A DNA stretch of 64,000 bases from Marinobacter excellens HL-55 (GCA_001314845.1 LJZQ01000003.1:1-64000), one strand, 5' to 3'; positions 17,232 to 26,989 are shown, counted from the first letter of the stretch. The notes: generated by a model not told the origin, from the letters alone. Program-made: numbers and translations.

Positions 17232-18014
17232 TTGAACGATTACCTCCAGAAAATCCTGCGTGGGCAGCCCATTAACTACGAAGCCTTCCTGAAGAAACTT
17301 CCGGAGCTGTTTCGCCGTCGCCATCGCGAACTGTTTGCCACGGAAAAAGTGCAAACCAACCGCTGGCTGGTCACGATCCTCGATGAAGTCGCGTTTGCGG
17401 AACTGCAGAATACAGCGGAGGCTCCGGTCAGCAGGGTAGGTGCCGCGAGAAAGGGTAACTCCCACCGCCATGGTACCAATGTCAGTTTTTTGCTGGTTTA
17501 CCATCAGGGGCTGGCGTCCAATCGCCCGGACGTTGTGGTTATCGGGAACGAGTATGTTGATACGGGGTTTCACCGCGCCAGGTCTGTGCTGGTGGTAGAG
17601 AATGAGCGGAATTTCTACCAGTATCGACAGATGCTCGACTTTGCCAGTGAGGCTCGGGGCATTGATTTTCGGCTAGCGAATTGCGATGTGGTGTTGGGCG
17701 GTGGCAACCGGGTGACCAGCAGCGCAGTTATCGACTGGTTGAAGGACTACGACGACGTATTCTGCGCATTCGATTACGATGTCGGTGGTCTGCAAATGTT
17801 CTCGACGATAGCCGCGTCGCTCGGTGATAAAGCCAGGTTTGTGCAGCCGCGTGACTGGCAATCGTGGTTGGATCGGTTCTGTAAAATACCAGACACCACC
17901 GAGCGGTTTACAAGAGCTTTATCGCTCGCGGAGAAGCTTGGTTTTATGGCTCTGGCAGAGGCGTTTCGAGCCACCGGAAAATTCATGGAACAGGAGCTGA
18001 TTCTGGATGAATGA
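17232..18014 (+). CDS. Solitary TOPRIM-domain protein resembling JetD (DUF2220-like)
   Basis: A 260-residue protein of uncertain role. The C-terminal half has the TOPRIM pattern: a strand ending in an acidic residue (SVLVVENERNF, Glu123), a glycine turn (VVLGGGNRV, 156-158) and a DxD with following glycines (FDYDVGGLQMF, Asp181 and Asp183). This layout matches the DUF2220 domain of JetD, the nuclease of the Wadjet plasmid-defence system, and more distantly Spo11/topo VI-A. The N-terminal 100 residues look like a helical DNA-binding region (Arg/Lys rich) but are not recognised. No jetA, jetB or jetC is nearby. The start is TTG at 17232; an ATG-GTG-CGC-CGT-TGA mini-ORF overlaps it and might couple translation. 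Confidence 0.6.
   Translation: MNDYLQKILRGQPINYEAFLKKLPELFRRRHRELFATEKVQTNRWLVTILDEVAFAELQNTAEAPVSRVGAARKGNSHRHGTNVSFLLVYHQGLASNRPDVVVIGNEYVDTGFHRARSVLVVENERNFYQYRQMLDFASEARGIDFRLANCDVVLGGGNRVTSSAVIDWLKDYDDVFCAFDYDVGGLQMFSTIAASLGDKARFVQPRDWQSWLDRFCKIPDTTERFTRALSLAEKLGFMALAEAFRATGKFMEQELILDE
17953..18012. repeat. 60-bp direct repeat, copy B (intact end of the TOPRIM gene)
   Basis: The last 20 codons of the TOPRIM gene. Copy A at 16530-16589 is about 85 percent identical by eye. The copies lie 1.4 kb apart in direct orientation and flank the PAS gene. Confidence 0.8.
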
Positions 18015-18087
18015 TTGCGGCTGCCCGAGCGCCTGTGCTGAGGGTGACAATGACCGACTGGCTCCTGTTAAGCTCAAGTTTGCGGCA

Positions 18088-18105
18088 CGCCGGTTGAGCC
18101 CGGCG
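18088..18105. terminator. Possible hairpin between convergent genes
   Basis: CGCCGG (18088-18093) and CCGGCG (18100-18105) form a 6-bp GC stem with a 6-base loop between the convergent TOPRIM and DUF3581 genes. No T-run follows on either side, so termination is only suggested by position. Confidence 0.3.
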
Positions 18106-18110
18106 TAGCC

Positions 18111-18839
18111 TTAGCCCGCGTCGTCCATGCCGAGCCGGGTACCTCTTGCCTTGAGCCGGTAAAACTCCTCGACAATGCCTGCCATGGTATCGGGACAATA
18201 CTCACGAAGACTGCCCAGCAACAGCTTTTTGGACACCTCTCCAACCACCTTGCCAGCAGACATCAGGTGGTAATCAAGAGTGACGTTACCGCGCTTACCG
18301 GCGATGTCCAGGCTGGCCTTGTTGAGCTCGAGGTCTGCCTCTGAGTTATCGAGATGGCTGAGCGCCAGGCTCATGCTTTCGTACATCACCATGGGACGAT
18401 CGGGATTGAACATCACGCCATGGGATTCCATCAGCGGCTGAAGGGTGTGAGGGAAGTTCTTGCCTGACGCTGCCACGTAGCAACGTATAAACGCTTCGAT
18501 TACCTGCTCGTCTCGTGTGACTGCCCCTGCGCGACTGACCTCAAGGTATATCTTGCCGGCATCGTCACAGACTTGCACTGTGCCATCATCGCTCTCTTTA
18601 AACCCCAGCGGCACCTCAGCTGAAAGCAGATTTTTGAAGCGAAACGTCATCTGCTCATGCAGGCCAAATCGTGTCAACACAATGGCAAATAGCAGGTCAC
18701 CGGGCACACAGAACCGACGGGCACCCGGATCGTGGATCGGGTTGAAGTCGCCGGCCACTTCCTTTGCAAAATGGCTGGCCTGTATTTCCGTAACCACGAT
18801 GCGTTCGTTCTGAACGGAGTAAAAAGAGTCTAAAAACAT
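18111..18839 (-). CDS. DUF3581 family protein
   Basis: A 242-residue protein recognised by its family start (MFLDSFYSVQNERIVVT) and the block FAKEVAGDFNPIHDPGARRF, which resembles the catalytic-helix region of hotdog-fold MaoC-like hydratases (NPIHD). A second hotdog-like half may follow after residue 140. The family is widespread in marine gammaproteobacteria and has no known function; acyl-CoA or acyl-ACP binding would be the natural guess from the fold. It is monocistronic. The 275 bp upstream (18840-19114) hold nothing recognisable besides promoter space. Confidence 0.75.
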   Translation of the reverse strand: MFLDSFYSVQNERIVVTEIQASHFAKEVAGDFNPIHDPGARRFCVPGDLLFAIVLTRFGLHEQMTFRFKNLLSAEVPLGFKESDDGTVQVCDDAGKIYLEVSRAGAVTRDEQVIEAFIRCYVAASGKNFPHTLQPLMESHGVMFNPDRPMVMYESMSLALSHLDNSEADLELNKASLDIAGKRGNVTLDYHLMSAGKVVGEVSKKLLLGSLREYCPDTMAGIVEEFYRLKARGTRLGMDDAG

Positions 18840-19114
18840 GTTCTTCCTTTCCGAATCGCAACAGTGAGATGGCGATTTCGTATTGAGCGGGCTTAGACCT
18901 GTATTCTAGGCGGTTGCCAGCGATAACAGGAGAGCTACCTTAGTGGAATACATGATAACGTTGGTGGGTAACAGGAACAAACGGCGCGGCTTAAGGCCTG
19001 ATCGGGTTTGCTTCAGGCTGCACGAAGCACTAGCCTGAAGTGGTCATGAATGAGCGGTGCCGGATGTGATTCCGCGTGCATTGTCGCCAAATCATAGGAT
19101 AAGGAATTTCTGAA

Positions 19115-19402
19115 ATGAGCATGAAAGACACTTACATCAAGAAGCTTCGGGCCAAACTGGATGAATGGAACGCAGAGATCGACAAGCTGAAAGCCAAGGC
19201 TGACTACAAGGAAGCGGGCGCGCAGCAGGAGTACTACAAGCAGATCGAAGAGCTTAAATCCATGCGCGAAGACGTCAGAAAAAAGCTAGATGAACTGAGC
19301 GACGCAGGTGACGACGCCTGGGAAGATCTAAAAGCTGGCGTAGACAGCGCCTGGGACTCTGTAAACCGCTCGATAAAGCAGGCGACCTCTCGTTTCAAGT
19401 GA
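19115..19402 (+). CDS. Small coiled-coil stress-response-type protein
   Basis: A 95-residue, highly charged helical protein (IKKLRAKLDEWNAEIDKLKA, later KSMREDVRKKLDEL and a second amphipathic helix DDAWEDLKAGVDSAWDS). It matches small coiled-coil proteins annotated as sll1863-type stress-response proteins. There is no signal peptide or membrane segment. AAGGA lies about 10 bases before the ATG. Function is unknown; the last helix could bind membrane. Confidence 0.7.
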   Translation: MSMKDTYIKKLRAKLDEWNAEIDKLKAKADYKEAGAQQEYYKQIEELKSMREDVRKKLDELSDAGDDAWEDLKAGVDSAWDSVNRSIKQATSRFK

Positions 19403-19427
19403 TGTGCAACGAAGGCGCTAACCGGGT

Positions 19428-21185
19428 TCAGGTTTGTGATCGGTCAGTCAGGAATTGCGGTAATGCGCTGGCTGGCATGGGCTTGGCGTACAGAAAACCT
19501 TGTGCCAGATCGCAGCCTAGCTCCTTGACCAAATTGTTTTGTTCTTCGGTTTCAACGCCTTCGATAACCACACCAAGGCCGAGGCGGTGCCCGACGGTGA
19601 TGATGGCCTGCATGATGGCCATATCGCCGTCGTCTTCCATGGCATGATGCAAGAAACTCCGGTCGATCTTCAGGCTGCACACGGGTAGCTTTCTCAAGTA
19701 CACCAACGATGAATAACCGGTGCCAAAATCATCAATGGAGATATGAACTCCCGCTTCTTTGAGCCGCTCCAGTTGGCCTATTTGCTCTGGATCTCCGCCA
19801 ATCACTTCATTCTCTGTGAGCTCAACGCCCAGTTGCGACGGCAGTAGGTGATATTTCCGCAGGGTGTTGAGGATATGATCAGCCAGGTTCAGGTTATTCA
19901 GTTGCTTGCCGGATAGATTGATGTCCACCCGCATGTTCGCAAGCTGAGTGCCTTTCCAGGCACTCAGCTGATTGCACGCAGCCTCAATCACCCAATCACC
20001 AACACGATTGATGAGCCCCGACTTCTCTGCCACCGGAATAAAAACATCCGGAGAGACGGGCCTGGCGTTGTTATCAAAACATCTAAGCAACGCTTCAACG
20101 GATCGGATCTGCCCATCCTGAAGGTGGATCTGCGGCTGAAAGTACAGTTGCAGGCGATCGGTGGAGAGGGCAGTACGGAGAAGGGCCGTCATCTGCTGGT
20201 AGTGAATGAGACGGTCATTGATGTCTGAAGTATAGAAGCAGACGTTGTTCTTACCCTTCTCTTTGGCTTGATACATGGCGGCATCAGCATTTCCCATTAG
20301 CTCTGAGACGGTTTTACCGTCCTGGGGAAACTGGCTTACGCCGAAACTGGCAGTCACCTGATAGCAAGCGTCATCCAGCAGGAATCCCTGGTCAAGAACG
20401 GTAATCAGACGCCGAAGCAGTTCATGAATACCTTCCGGTCCATCGGCGTCAAACAGCAACAACACAAACTCATCGCCGCCAAACCGGCTTAGAAGGTCGC
20501 AACTTCTAATTTCGGCTTTCAGGCCATCAGCAACCGCCAGCAAGAGCTCGTCGCCGTGATGATGGCCCAGTGTGTCATTGATCAACTTAAAGTTGTCCAG
20601 ATCAATAAACACGACCGTTACCTGACCGTTTAGTCTTCGTTCAGCCTCGGCCAGTCGAGCAGAAAGTTCGACTTCCATAAACCGCCTGTTGGGAAGCTGC
20701 GTTAGATCATCGAAGCTGGCCATCAAGTGCAGTCTTTCATTAGCTTTTTTCTGTTCTTGCAGGCTGATGTCTATGCAAAACATTTCGCAGTCACCGGTAT
20801 CCTGTTTGATCAGCACGTGGCTTGAGTAAACGGGTACCAGATGGCCGTCTTTGTGTTTGAGTTCGATTTCTTCCGCGGGGATGCTGATGTTGTGGTCCAG
20901 CCAGTCCTGATGGGCAGTTATGACGCTTTCTCGCATAGCGTCCGGGATAATCAAGTTTTCCAGCAACTGGCCCTCGGCTTCTTGTCGCGTGTATCCGTAA
21001 AGCCGTCTGCTTGCGTCGTTCCAATAGATTACCCGACGATGCCGATCATAGCCTTGCACCGCGACCATCGGCAGGCTCTCAATCAGCTCGTAAAAATTTT
21101 GTTCACTTTGTTTCTTGGCAAACGGGGGATGCGGAACAGGGTCAGCGGAGGGTTGAGGTGTTTTCTGGCCGCGTTTGCCGGGCAT
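19428..21185 (-). CDS. PAS-GGDEF-EAL cyclic-di-GMP signalling protein
   Basis: A 585-residue cytosolic protein: PAS domain (about 30-150), GGDEF domain (160-320) and EAL domain (335-580). The GGDEF motif is intact (SRFGGDEFVLLL), with a product-inhibition RxxD five residues before it (RSCD). The EAL side has EALLR, DDFGTGYSSL, KIDRSFL and EGVET, so both diguanylate cyclase and phosphodiesterase activities are possible. No membrane segment is seen, so the PAS domain is the likely input. It is convergent with the coiled-coil gene. Confidence 0.92.
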   Translation of the reverse strand: MPGKRGQKTPQPSADPVPHPPFAKKQSEQNFYELIESLPMVAVQGYDRHRRVIYWNDASRRLYGYTRQEAEGQLLENLIIPDAMRESVITAHQDWLDHNISIPAEEIELKHKDGHLVPVYSSHVLIKQDTGDCEMFCIDISLQEQKKANERLHLMASFDDLTQLPNRRFMEVELSARLAEAERRLNGQVTVVFIDLDNFKLINDTLGHHHGDELLLAVADGLKAEIRSCDLLSRFGGDEFVLLLFDADGPEGIHELLRRLITVLDQGFLLDDACYQVTASFGVSQFPQDGKTVSELMGNADAAMYQAKEKGKNNVCFYTSDINDRLIHYQQMTALLRTALSTDRLQLYFQPQIHLQDGQIRSVEALLRCFDNNARPVSPDVFIPVAEKSGLINRVGDWVIEAACNQLSAWKGTQLANMRVDINLSGKQLNNLNLADHILNTLRKYHLLPSQLGVELTENEVIGGDPEQIGQLERLKEAGVHISIDDFGTGYSSLVYLRKLPVCSLKIDRSFLHHAMEDDGDMAIMQAIITVGHRLGLGVVIEGVETEEQNNLVKELGCDLAQGFLYAKPMPASALPQFLTDRSQT

Positions 21186-21346
21186 TATTAGTACCTCCAG
21201 ATATCTTTCCGAACACGTAACATAAACAACGACAAGTTGGGGCCGCGTTTTGGCAGTATAGAGCAGGATCAGAAGTTTGGCCGGTCAAAACGGTGCGGAT
21301 TGCGTGGTAGTGTGAGCTTGGCGTGAGCGGGGGAGGGACAGAAACG

Positions 21347-21372
21347 AAAAAAGGCAGCCGAAGCTGCCTTTT
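21347..21372 (-). terminator. Rho-independent terminator of the cold-shock gene
   Basis: GGCAGC-CGAA-GCTGCC forms a 6-bp stem with a stable tetraloop; in the minus direction it is followed by six T. The A-run and T-run on either side would let it work in both directions. It lies 23 bp after the cold-shock gene's stop codon. Confidence 0.88.
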
Positions 21373-21394
21373 CAAATCGTATTCGGGCTGTTAT

Positions 21395-21601
21395 TTACAG
21401 ACCGATTACGTTTTCCGCCTGAGGACCTTTCTGGCCCTGAGATACGGTGAATTCTACCTGCTGGCCTTCAGCCAGAGTCTTGAAGCCGCCGCCCTGAATG
21501 GAGCTGTAGTGAACAAAAACGTCCGGGCCGCCTTCACGAGTGATAAAACCAAAACCTTTGGATTCGTTGAAAAACTTAACAGTACCGGTAACAGTAGACA
21601 T
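21395..21601 (-). CDS. Cold-shock protein, CspA family
   Basis: A 68-residue single cold-shock domain with both RNA-binding motifs intact: RNP1 KGFGFI and RNP2 VFVHY. It begins [20 protein letters not shown], the standard family form, and is full length. These proteins bind single-stranded RNA and DNA and melt structure at low temperature or in stationary phase. Upstream lies a gene-free region that probably includes the long leader typical of the family. A hairpin terminator follows directly. Confidence 0.95.
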   Translation of the reverse strand: MSTVTGTVKFFNESKGFGFITREGGPDVFVHYSSIQGGGFKTLAEGQQVEFTVSQGQKGPQAENVIGL

Positions 21602-21964
21602 ATTTTACTATCCTGAATTCAATCTTTTAATATGCCGTCCAACATCGTTGTGATGCCAGATCAGCGGTATGCGGAAACAAAAAACTTGCGTGATCAAAAA
21701 CAGGACGAAAGCTACATATTACTACTGAGATGCGTCTTATTGATGAATGCTTTGCTAAATCTTTCCAACGGGACCAACTGTACTCCTGCTCACTCCGAAT
21801 AGATAGCTTTTTTTCATAGGGGATAACCCGAGGTATAAAACAATCTACCCCTTTCGTTAAAACGCTCCGTTATGACCAGATCACCAAGGCAGTAAGATTG
21901 TGCCTGTCATTGTTTTGTGACCTATAATCTGTGCAAACCCATACAGATACTAGGATTTCTGTTA
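21602..21964. other. Non-coding region between the cold-shock gene and a broken receptor gene
   Basis: These 363 bases hold no gene. The half next to the cold-shock gene is AT-rich and probably transcribed as its leader, and the other half must hold the promoter of the receptor gene. I did not find a convincing -35/-10 pair by eye. Confidence 0.5.
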
Positions 21965-23338
21965 ATGCGCAATAACTTGCCGATTACAGACCGAGAGAAG
22001 ACCTACCCGGCTGAACAGAAACTCATTTCCTCCACAGATCTGACTGGCAAGATTGTTCACTGCAACCAGGCTTTAGTAGAGGTGAGTGGCTTTACTCGGG
22101 AGGAACTGATCGGGCAGCCCCACAACATCGTGCGGCACCCGGACATGCCTCCTGAGGCCTACGCTAAAATGTGGGGCCAGCTTAAAGCTGGCCAACCCTG
22201 GATGGGACTGGTAAAAAACCGTTGTAAAAATGGAGATTACTATTGGGTTAGTGCCTACGTCACACCGGTGACCGAAAAAGGAAAGGTCATTGGATTTGAA
22301 TCGGTGCGGTCTCGCCCGACATCGCAAGACGTTGCGCGTGCTGAGAAGCTCTACGCCCGTATTCGTGCAGGAAAAAAAGGCGTGTTTTCCCTCAGGAGCT
22401 TGCCGGCTCGGGAGCTACTCAGCGTTGTTGTCATTGTGCTGGCGATTGCTTTATTTGCCTCCGGCTTTGAACGCAGCGGGTTATCGACTGTCTCGGTTGG
22501 CCTGCTTGGATTTGTGCTCTGGTCCCGGGCTAATTAAAAACACCTGACTACGTCCTTGTTGAAGTTGATGGGAAAAGCTTCACGGATGACCTTGCCGCCA
22601 TGAGCTATACCGATGACGACAAAGCCGTTGGTCGGTTAAAAGTAGCTGTAAAGTCACAGCAGGCCCACCTGGATGCTGTATTAACCCGGATTGAGGACTC
22701 CTCCGGCAGTGTTCGAACCCAGGCCTCCCGAGGATTGTCCGTTGCTGATGAGATCCAGTGCACGCTACACCGGCAGGAATCAGAGATTGAGCAGATTGCG
22801 GCTGCGATTCATGAGATGTCTCAGAGTATCTCTGAGGTGGCCGGCAGCGTGCAGTCAACCGCCGAGAGAGCGGAGGGTGCCAGCGAGTTTGCGGAAAAAT
22901 CCCGGGGTGTTGTCGTTTCTACCCGACAATCCATAGAGAATTTGAAAGCCCGGGTTCATGGCATCAGGTCTTCGGTGAATGAGCTTGCAACGCAAACAAC
23001 TCAAATTCGGAATGCAGCTGCAACCATTGACGACATTGCCGAGCAAACTAACCTGCTCGCCTTGAACGCCGCCATTGAGGCAGCAAGGGCTGGCGAACAC
23101 GGGCGGGGTTTCTCTGTGGTTGCAGATGAGGTACGTAATCTTGCCAAGCGCACCAGAGAGTCAACACGCGAGATTCATGAGATTGTTGAGCACCTGGTTG
23201 CAAAAGCGGATCATTCTGTTCAAGGCGCAAGCCATGGCGTCAGAAAATCTGGATAAAGGTGAAGAGTCCACCCAGAGTGTCAGGGCGGTGGAGAAAATTG
23301 CAACGGATCTGCACGAGTTGGTCGTGCGGTTCAAGTAA
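21965..23338 (+). pseudogene. PAS-containing methyl-accepting chemotaxis receptor (Aer-like), broken
   Basis: The N-terminus is Aer-like: a PAS domain (MRNNLPITDREKTYP, later GFTREELIGQPHNIVRHPDM and YYWVSAYVTPV), then a hydrophobic segment near residues 155-185. One missing base near 22535 shifts the frame; the next frame continues with [13 protein letters not shown] and a signalling domain whose tip is intact ([40 protein letters not shown]). A 7-base insertion at about 23224-23230 shifts it again. The final frame ([14 protein letters not shown] ending DLHELVVRFK) lacks about 60 residues of the return helix. With two frameshifts and a deletion it cannot make a working receptor, although the signalling half might still be translated from the ATG at 22600. 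Confidence 0.85.
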
Positions 23339-23375
23339 CGCAGTGGTGGTATTTCTCTAGTGGAGCGCAACCTGT

Positions 23376-25730
23376 ATGTCCATGGGCCCTATCGAAAAAC
23401 GGCGTCTCGCCGCGCTGGAGAAGTTGGGGATTCTGGATACCCCCCCGGAGGAACGTTTTGACCGGTTGGTTCGGATAGCACGCCAGTTCTACGGAGTTAA
23501 GACCGCCTTATTTTCCATCCTTGACGATGAGCGTCAGTGGTTTAAATCCAGGGTTGGGCTGGATGTTACTGAAACTCCGCGTTCACTGGCTTTTTGTGAC
23601 CACGCCATTCGCCAGGACAAAGCATTTGTCATTGAAGATGCCAGCACCGATCCAAGGTTCAAAAACAACCCGCTGGTCACCGGCTTTCCGAACATCCGGT
23701 TTTACGCGGGCATTCCCGTGCGCGAGCCAAGCGGCTTCAAGTTGGGCTCTCTATGCATTATTGATGATAGACCGCGCCAGATCCGGGAAGTGGACCTGGA
23801 CGTGCTGCGCACTCTCGCCAGCGTTATTGAAGATGAGCTGGAGGCTGCGTACCTGTCAGGAAACGGCGACAGTGATATTCAGGTATCGCACTTGAGCCGA
23901 GCAATTCAGCGCGCCCAGAACGTCTTTCTGACCAACGAGAGTGAAAGGGCAGCCTTTGAATTGATGTTGGCGGATTTATTGGCCCTGACCGGGAGTCAGT
24001 TTGGTTTCATTGGTGAGGTCATGCGCAGAGACGACGGCACACCCTATTTAAAAGTGGGTGCGATCACCAACATAGCCTGGAGCCCGCAAACCCAGGCACT
24101 GTATCAGCAGGTTGAGCGCAGGGGCATGCTGTTCGAGCGGCTGGATAATCTGCTGGGTGCAGCGCTGATCAGCGGCGAGGTGGTTCTTGCCAATCAGTAC
24201 ACCAGCGATTCACGGCGTGGTGGTTTGCCTCCGGGGCATCCGACGATTGACTGCTACATCGGTTTACCAGTCTATTCCGGTCAAGAAATGATCGGTCTGG
24301 TCGGTTTGGCAAACAGGGCTGGTGGCTACCAGCTGAAGATTGGAGAGGACCTGGCGCCCCTGTTGCAGACGGTTGGCACCCTCCTTGAGCGCAAACGCTT
24401 GTATCAGGAAAAACGCGAACATCAGCAAAGTCTTGAGCAGGCCGCAAACTACGATGCGCTTACCGGATTGCCAAACCGCAGGCGATTAACCGAACTGTTT
24501 GAACAGGAAATCTACGAAGCCGTCCAGCGCAATGGCAAAGTGGCCGTCTGCTTTATCGATCTGGATGGTTTCAAGGACATTAACGATGAACACGGCCATT
24601 CGGTGGGCGATGCTGTGCTCAAATGTGTTGCTGAGCGGCTGAAAACCACGGTGCGAGCCCACGATGTGATTGCACGCCTGGGGGGCGACGAGTTCGTCGC
24701 GATACTGCGCGATGTAGACGACGAACGAGTCTATTCCCGCCTTCTTGAGGCCATTCGGCAACCCATCAGCTATCGGCACTTTGTACTGCATATCTGTGGC
24801 AGTATGGGCGTCACGGTGTACCCGGATGATGATGTGGATGCTGACATGCTGCTGCGCCATGCAGATCAGGCAATGTATGCCGCCAAAGAAGCCGGCAAAA
24901 ACGCCTATACCATTTTTGATCTTCAGTCCCATTTTAACCGCAAGGAGCGGGTACGGGTGCTTGAACAAATCGGACGGGCGGTCAGCAACAAAGAGTTGGA
25001 GCTCTACTACCAACCCAAGATTGATCTTAAGCGGCAAGTGGTCGCGGGTTTCGAGGCGCTGATTCGATGGAACCACCCCGAGGATGGTCTGCTTGGCCCG
25101 GGCAGCTTCCTTGATCATATTGAATACACCGAGTACGCCCGCTCGGTTGGTAATCTGGTCATTAACGAAGCGGTCGACCGGCTGCTGGCCTTCGACAGTG
25201 AAGACCTGGAGTATTCCGTCAGCGTTAACCTGAGCCCCTCGCATTTTCTGGGCCAATCGTTCATCGACGACCTGACCGGAGCGGTCGAACGATTACCCGT
25301 TCCGATCAGGCATCGACTGATCCTGGAATTGCTGGAAACCACCGCCATGGACGACACCCAGGTTGTCATGAAAACCCTAACCGACTGCCGCAATCTTGAG
25401 GTAGTGATTTCGCTCGACGACTTTGGTACGGGGTATTCCTCGCTCGATTATTTCCGCAAGCTGCCAGTGCAGGAAATCAAGATCGATCGGTCCTTTGTTA
25501 ACGACATGATGGAGGATCCAGACGCAGAAAGTGTGGTGAATGCCATTCTTGGGTTATCGAACAGTTTCCGCCGGCGGGTGGTGGCTGAGGGCATAGAAAC
25601 CGAAGGCATGCACCAGCGCCTTGTGGCCCTGGGTTGCGATTTGGGGCAGGGCTTCTATTACGCGCGCCCACTGCCATTTGATGATGCAATGAGCTGGGCA
25701 AGGGCTTTTTCCTGGCCAGCATCGTCGTAA
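23376..25730 (+). CDS. GAF-GAF-GGDEF-EAL cyclic-di-GMP signalling protein
   Basis: A 784-residue protein. Residues 10-165 form a first GAF domain (ERFDRLVRIARQFYGVK, FCDHAI, GSLCIIDDRPR) and about 180-345 a second. GGDEF spans 350-510 with the intact motif RLGGDEFVAIL and an RxxD inhibitory site (RAHD) before it. EAL spans 525-775 with FEALIRW, DDFGTGYSSLDY, KIDRSFV and AEGIET. No transmembrane segment is present. Both enzymatic halves look competent. The ATG lies 37 bp after the broken chemotaxis receptor; the two may have been one unit. Confidence 0.93.
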   Translation: MSMGPIEKRRLAALEKLGILDTPPEERFDRLVRIARQFYGVKTALFSILDDERQWFKSRVGLDVTETPRSLAFCDHAIRQDKAFVIEDASTDPRFKNNPLVTGFPNIRFYAGIPVREPSGFKLGSLCIIDDRPRQIREVDLDVLRTLASVIEDELEAAYLSGNGDSDIQVSHLSRAIQRAQNVFLTNESERAAFELMLADLLALTGSQFGFIGEVMRRDDGTPYLKVGAITNIAWSPQTQALYQQVERRGMLFERLDNLLGAALISGEVVLANQYTSDSRRGGLPPGHPTIDCYIGLPVYSGQEMIGLVGLANRAGGYQLKIGEDLAPLLQTVGTLLERKRLYQEKREHQQSLEQAANYDALTGLPNRRRLTELFEQEIYEAVQRNGKVAVCFIDLDGFKDINDEHGHSVGDAVLKCVAERLKTTVRAHDVIARLGGDEFVAILRDVDDERVYSRLLEAIRQPISYRHFVLHICGSMGVTVYPDDDVDADMLLRHADQAMYAAKEAGKNAYTIFDLQSHFNRKERVRVLEQIGRAVSNKELELYYQPKIDLKRQVVAGFEALIRWNHPEDGLLGPGSFLDHIEYTEYARSVGNLVINEAVDRLLAFDSEDLEYSVSVNLSPSHFLGQSFIDDLTGAVERLPVPIRHRLILELLETTAMDDTQVVMKTLTDCRNLEVVISLDDFGTGYSSLDYFRKLPVQEIKIDRSFVNDMMEDPDAESVVNAILGLSNSFRRRVVAEGIETEGMHQRLVALGCDLGQGFYYARPLPFDDAMSWARAFSWPASS

Positions 25731-25837
25731 AAGGTGACTGCTCTGTAAAGGTTTGGCAAAACCCTGAGACCTCTCTTTTTTTACTCCCTGAGCTTCTCTA
25801 TGGTTGGCTCTGATTTGAGCACACGGAGAGTTTCTGA

Positions 25838-26989
25838 ATGGCAGCATTGACCAGTTCCACCCGAAGATGGCCTAAGTGGCCAGGCGTTGTCGTTCTCTTG
25901 ATAGTTGCTGGTTCTAGCTGGTGGTACCTTCAGAGCGGCGCCAATCAAGGTGCGCCTTTGAACACGATCGAAATAACCCGGGGCGACATTCAGCAGCTGG
26001 TCAGCGCCACCGGCATAATGGAACCCAGTAACTACGTGGATGTAGGTGCCCAGGTTTCCGGCCAGGTGGAGACGATCCACGTGAGAGTCGGGCAAACGGT
26101 GGAGCAGGGTGATTTGCTGGCGGAAATCGACCCTACCGTATACGTGGCCAAAGTGGATGCAACGCGCGCCCAGCTGAAAAACCAGCAAGCCCAGATTCAG
26201 GACCGTAATGCCCAGCTCAAGCTTGCGGAGATCCAGTTCCAGCGTCAAGAAAATCTGTTCCGGGAAGAAGCCACTACCCGGGAATCACTGCAAATGGCCG
26301 AAGCCTCATTGGCCTCTGCCAGTGCTCAACTGGCGATGCTGCAGGCTCAGATCGAGCAAACCTCCTCAACCCTTCGCGCGGAGGAAGCAAACCTTGGATA
26401 CGCCCGTATCTATGCGCCCATGGACGGCACCGTGGTGTCGATTGAAGCCCGCCAGGGCCAAACCCTGAACGCGACCCAGACTGCACCTGTGCTGATGCGC
26501 ATAGCGGATTTGGCCACCATGCGGGTTCGCGCCCAGGTATCGGAGGCGGACGTCAGTAAAATCCAGTCCGGGATGAAGGTGTACTTCACCACCCTGGGAG
26601 ACCCGGACAGCAAACTCTACGGCACCCTGGACTACGTTGAGCCTACCCCAGAAGTCACCAACAACGTCGTGCTCTACAACGCATTGTTCGATGCTGACAA
26701 CACGCACGGGCGATTGTTGCCAAACATGACCGCTCAGGTGTTCTTCGTTCAACAAGAAGCTCTGAATGTGTTGCGGGTACCGGTGAGTGCCGTGCAGGGA
26801 ATACAGGTTCAGGTTGTCGGTACCGACGGTAAGACTCAGGGCCGCGATATCGAAACCGGCCTGAGTAACCGGGTTCATTATGAGGTGCTATCCGGCCTTA
26901 ATGAGGGCGACCGGGTTGCCCTCATTACTCGCGACCCCAGAGCGGCTGCGGCCAACCGCACGGCCAACTTCCGGGGTGTCCTGAGATGA
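25838..26989 (+). CDS. macA: MacA-like periplasmic adaptor of a tripartite efflux pump
   Basis: A 383-residue HlyD-family adaptor. It has an N-terminal membrane anchor ([15 protein letters not shown]), a lipoyl half ([32 protein letters not shown]), a long coiled-coil hairpin (about 100-200, rich in Gln and Ala), the second lipoyl half ([18 protein letters not shown]), and beta-barrel and membrane-proximal domains. It couples the ABC transporter to the outer-membrane channel. It is first in the operon macA-macB-OMF and overlaps macB by four bases (ATGA). The layout also fits PvdRT-OpmQ-type siderophore export, so the cargo is open. Confidence 0.88.
   Translation: MAALTSSTRRWPKWPGVVVLLIVAGSSWWYLQSGANQGAPLNTIEITRGDIQQLVSATGIMEPSNYVDVGAQVSGQVETIHVRVGQTVEQGDLLAEIDPTVYVAKVDATRAQLKNQQAQIQDRNAQLKLAEIQFQRQENLFREEATTRESLQMAEASLASASAQLAMLQAQIEQTSSTLRAEEANLGYARIYAPMDGTVVSIEARQGQTLNATQTAPVLMRIADLATMRVRAQVSEADVSKIQSGMKVYFTTLGDPDSKLYGTLDYVEPTPEVTNNVVLYNALFDADNTHGRLLPNMTAQVFFVQQEALNVLRVPVSAVQGIQVQVVGTDGKTQGRDIETGLSNRVHYEVLSGLNEGDRVALITRDPRAAAANRTANFRGVLR

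Noticed and set aside
17232-18014. Complete Wadjet (JetABCD) defence system
   Set aside because: Only a JetD-like TOPRIM domain is present; no SMC-like, MukF-like or kleisin-like gene lies on either side.
24486-25256. Long antisense frame inside the GAF-GGDEF-EAL gene
   Set aside because: No start signal or family features; the sense frame has complete catalytic motifs across the same region.
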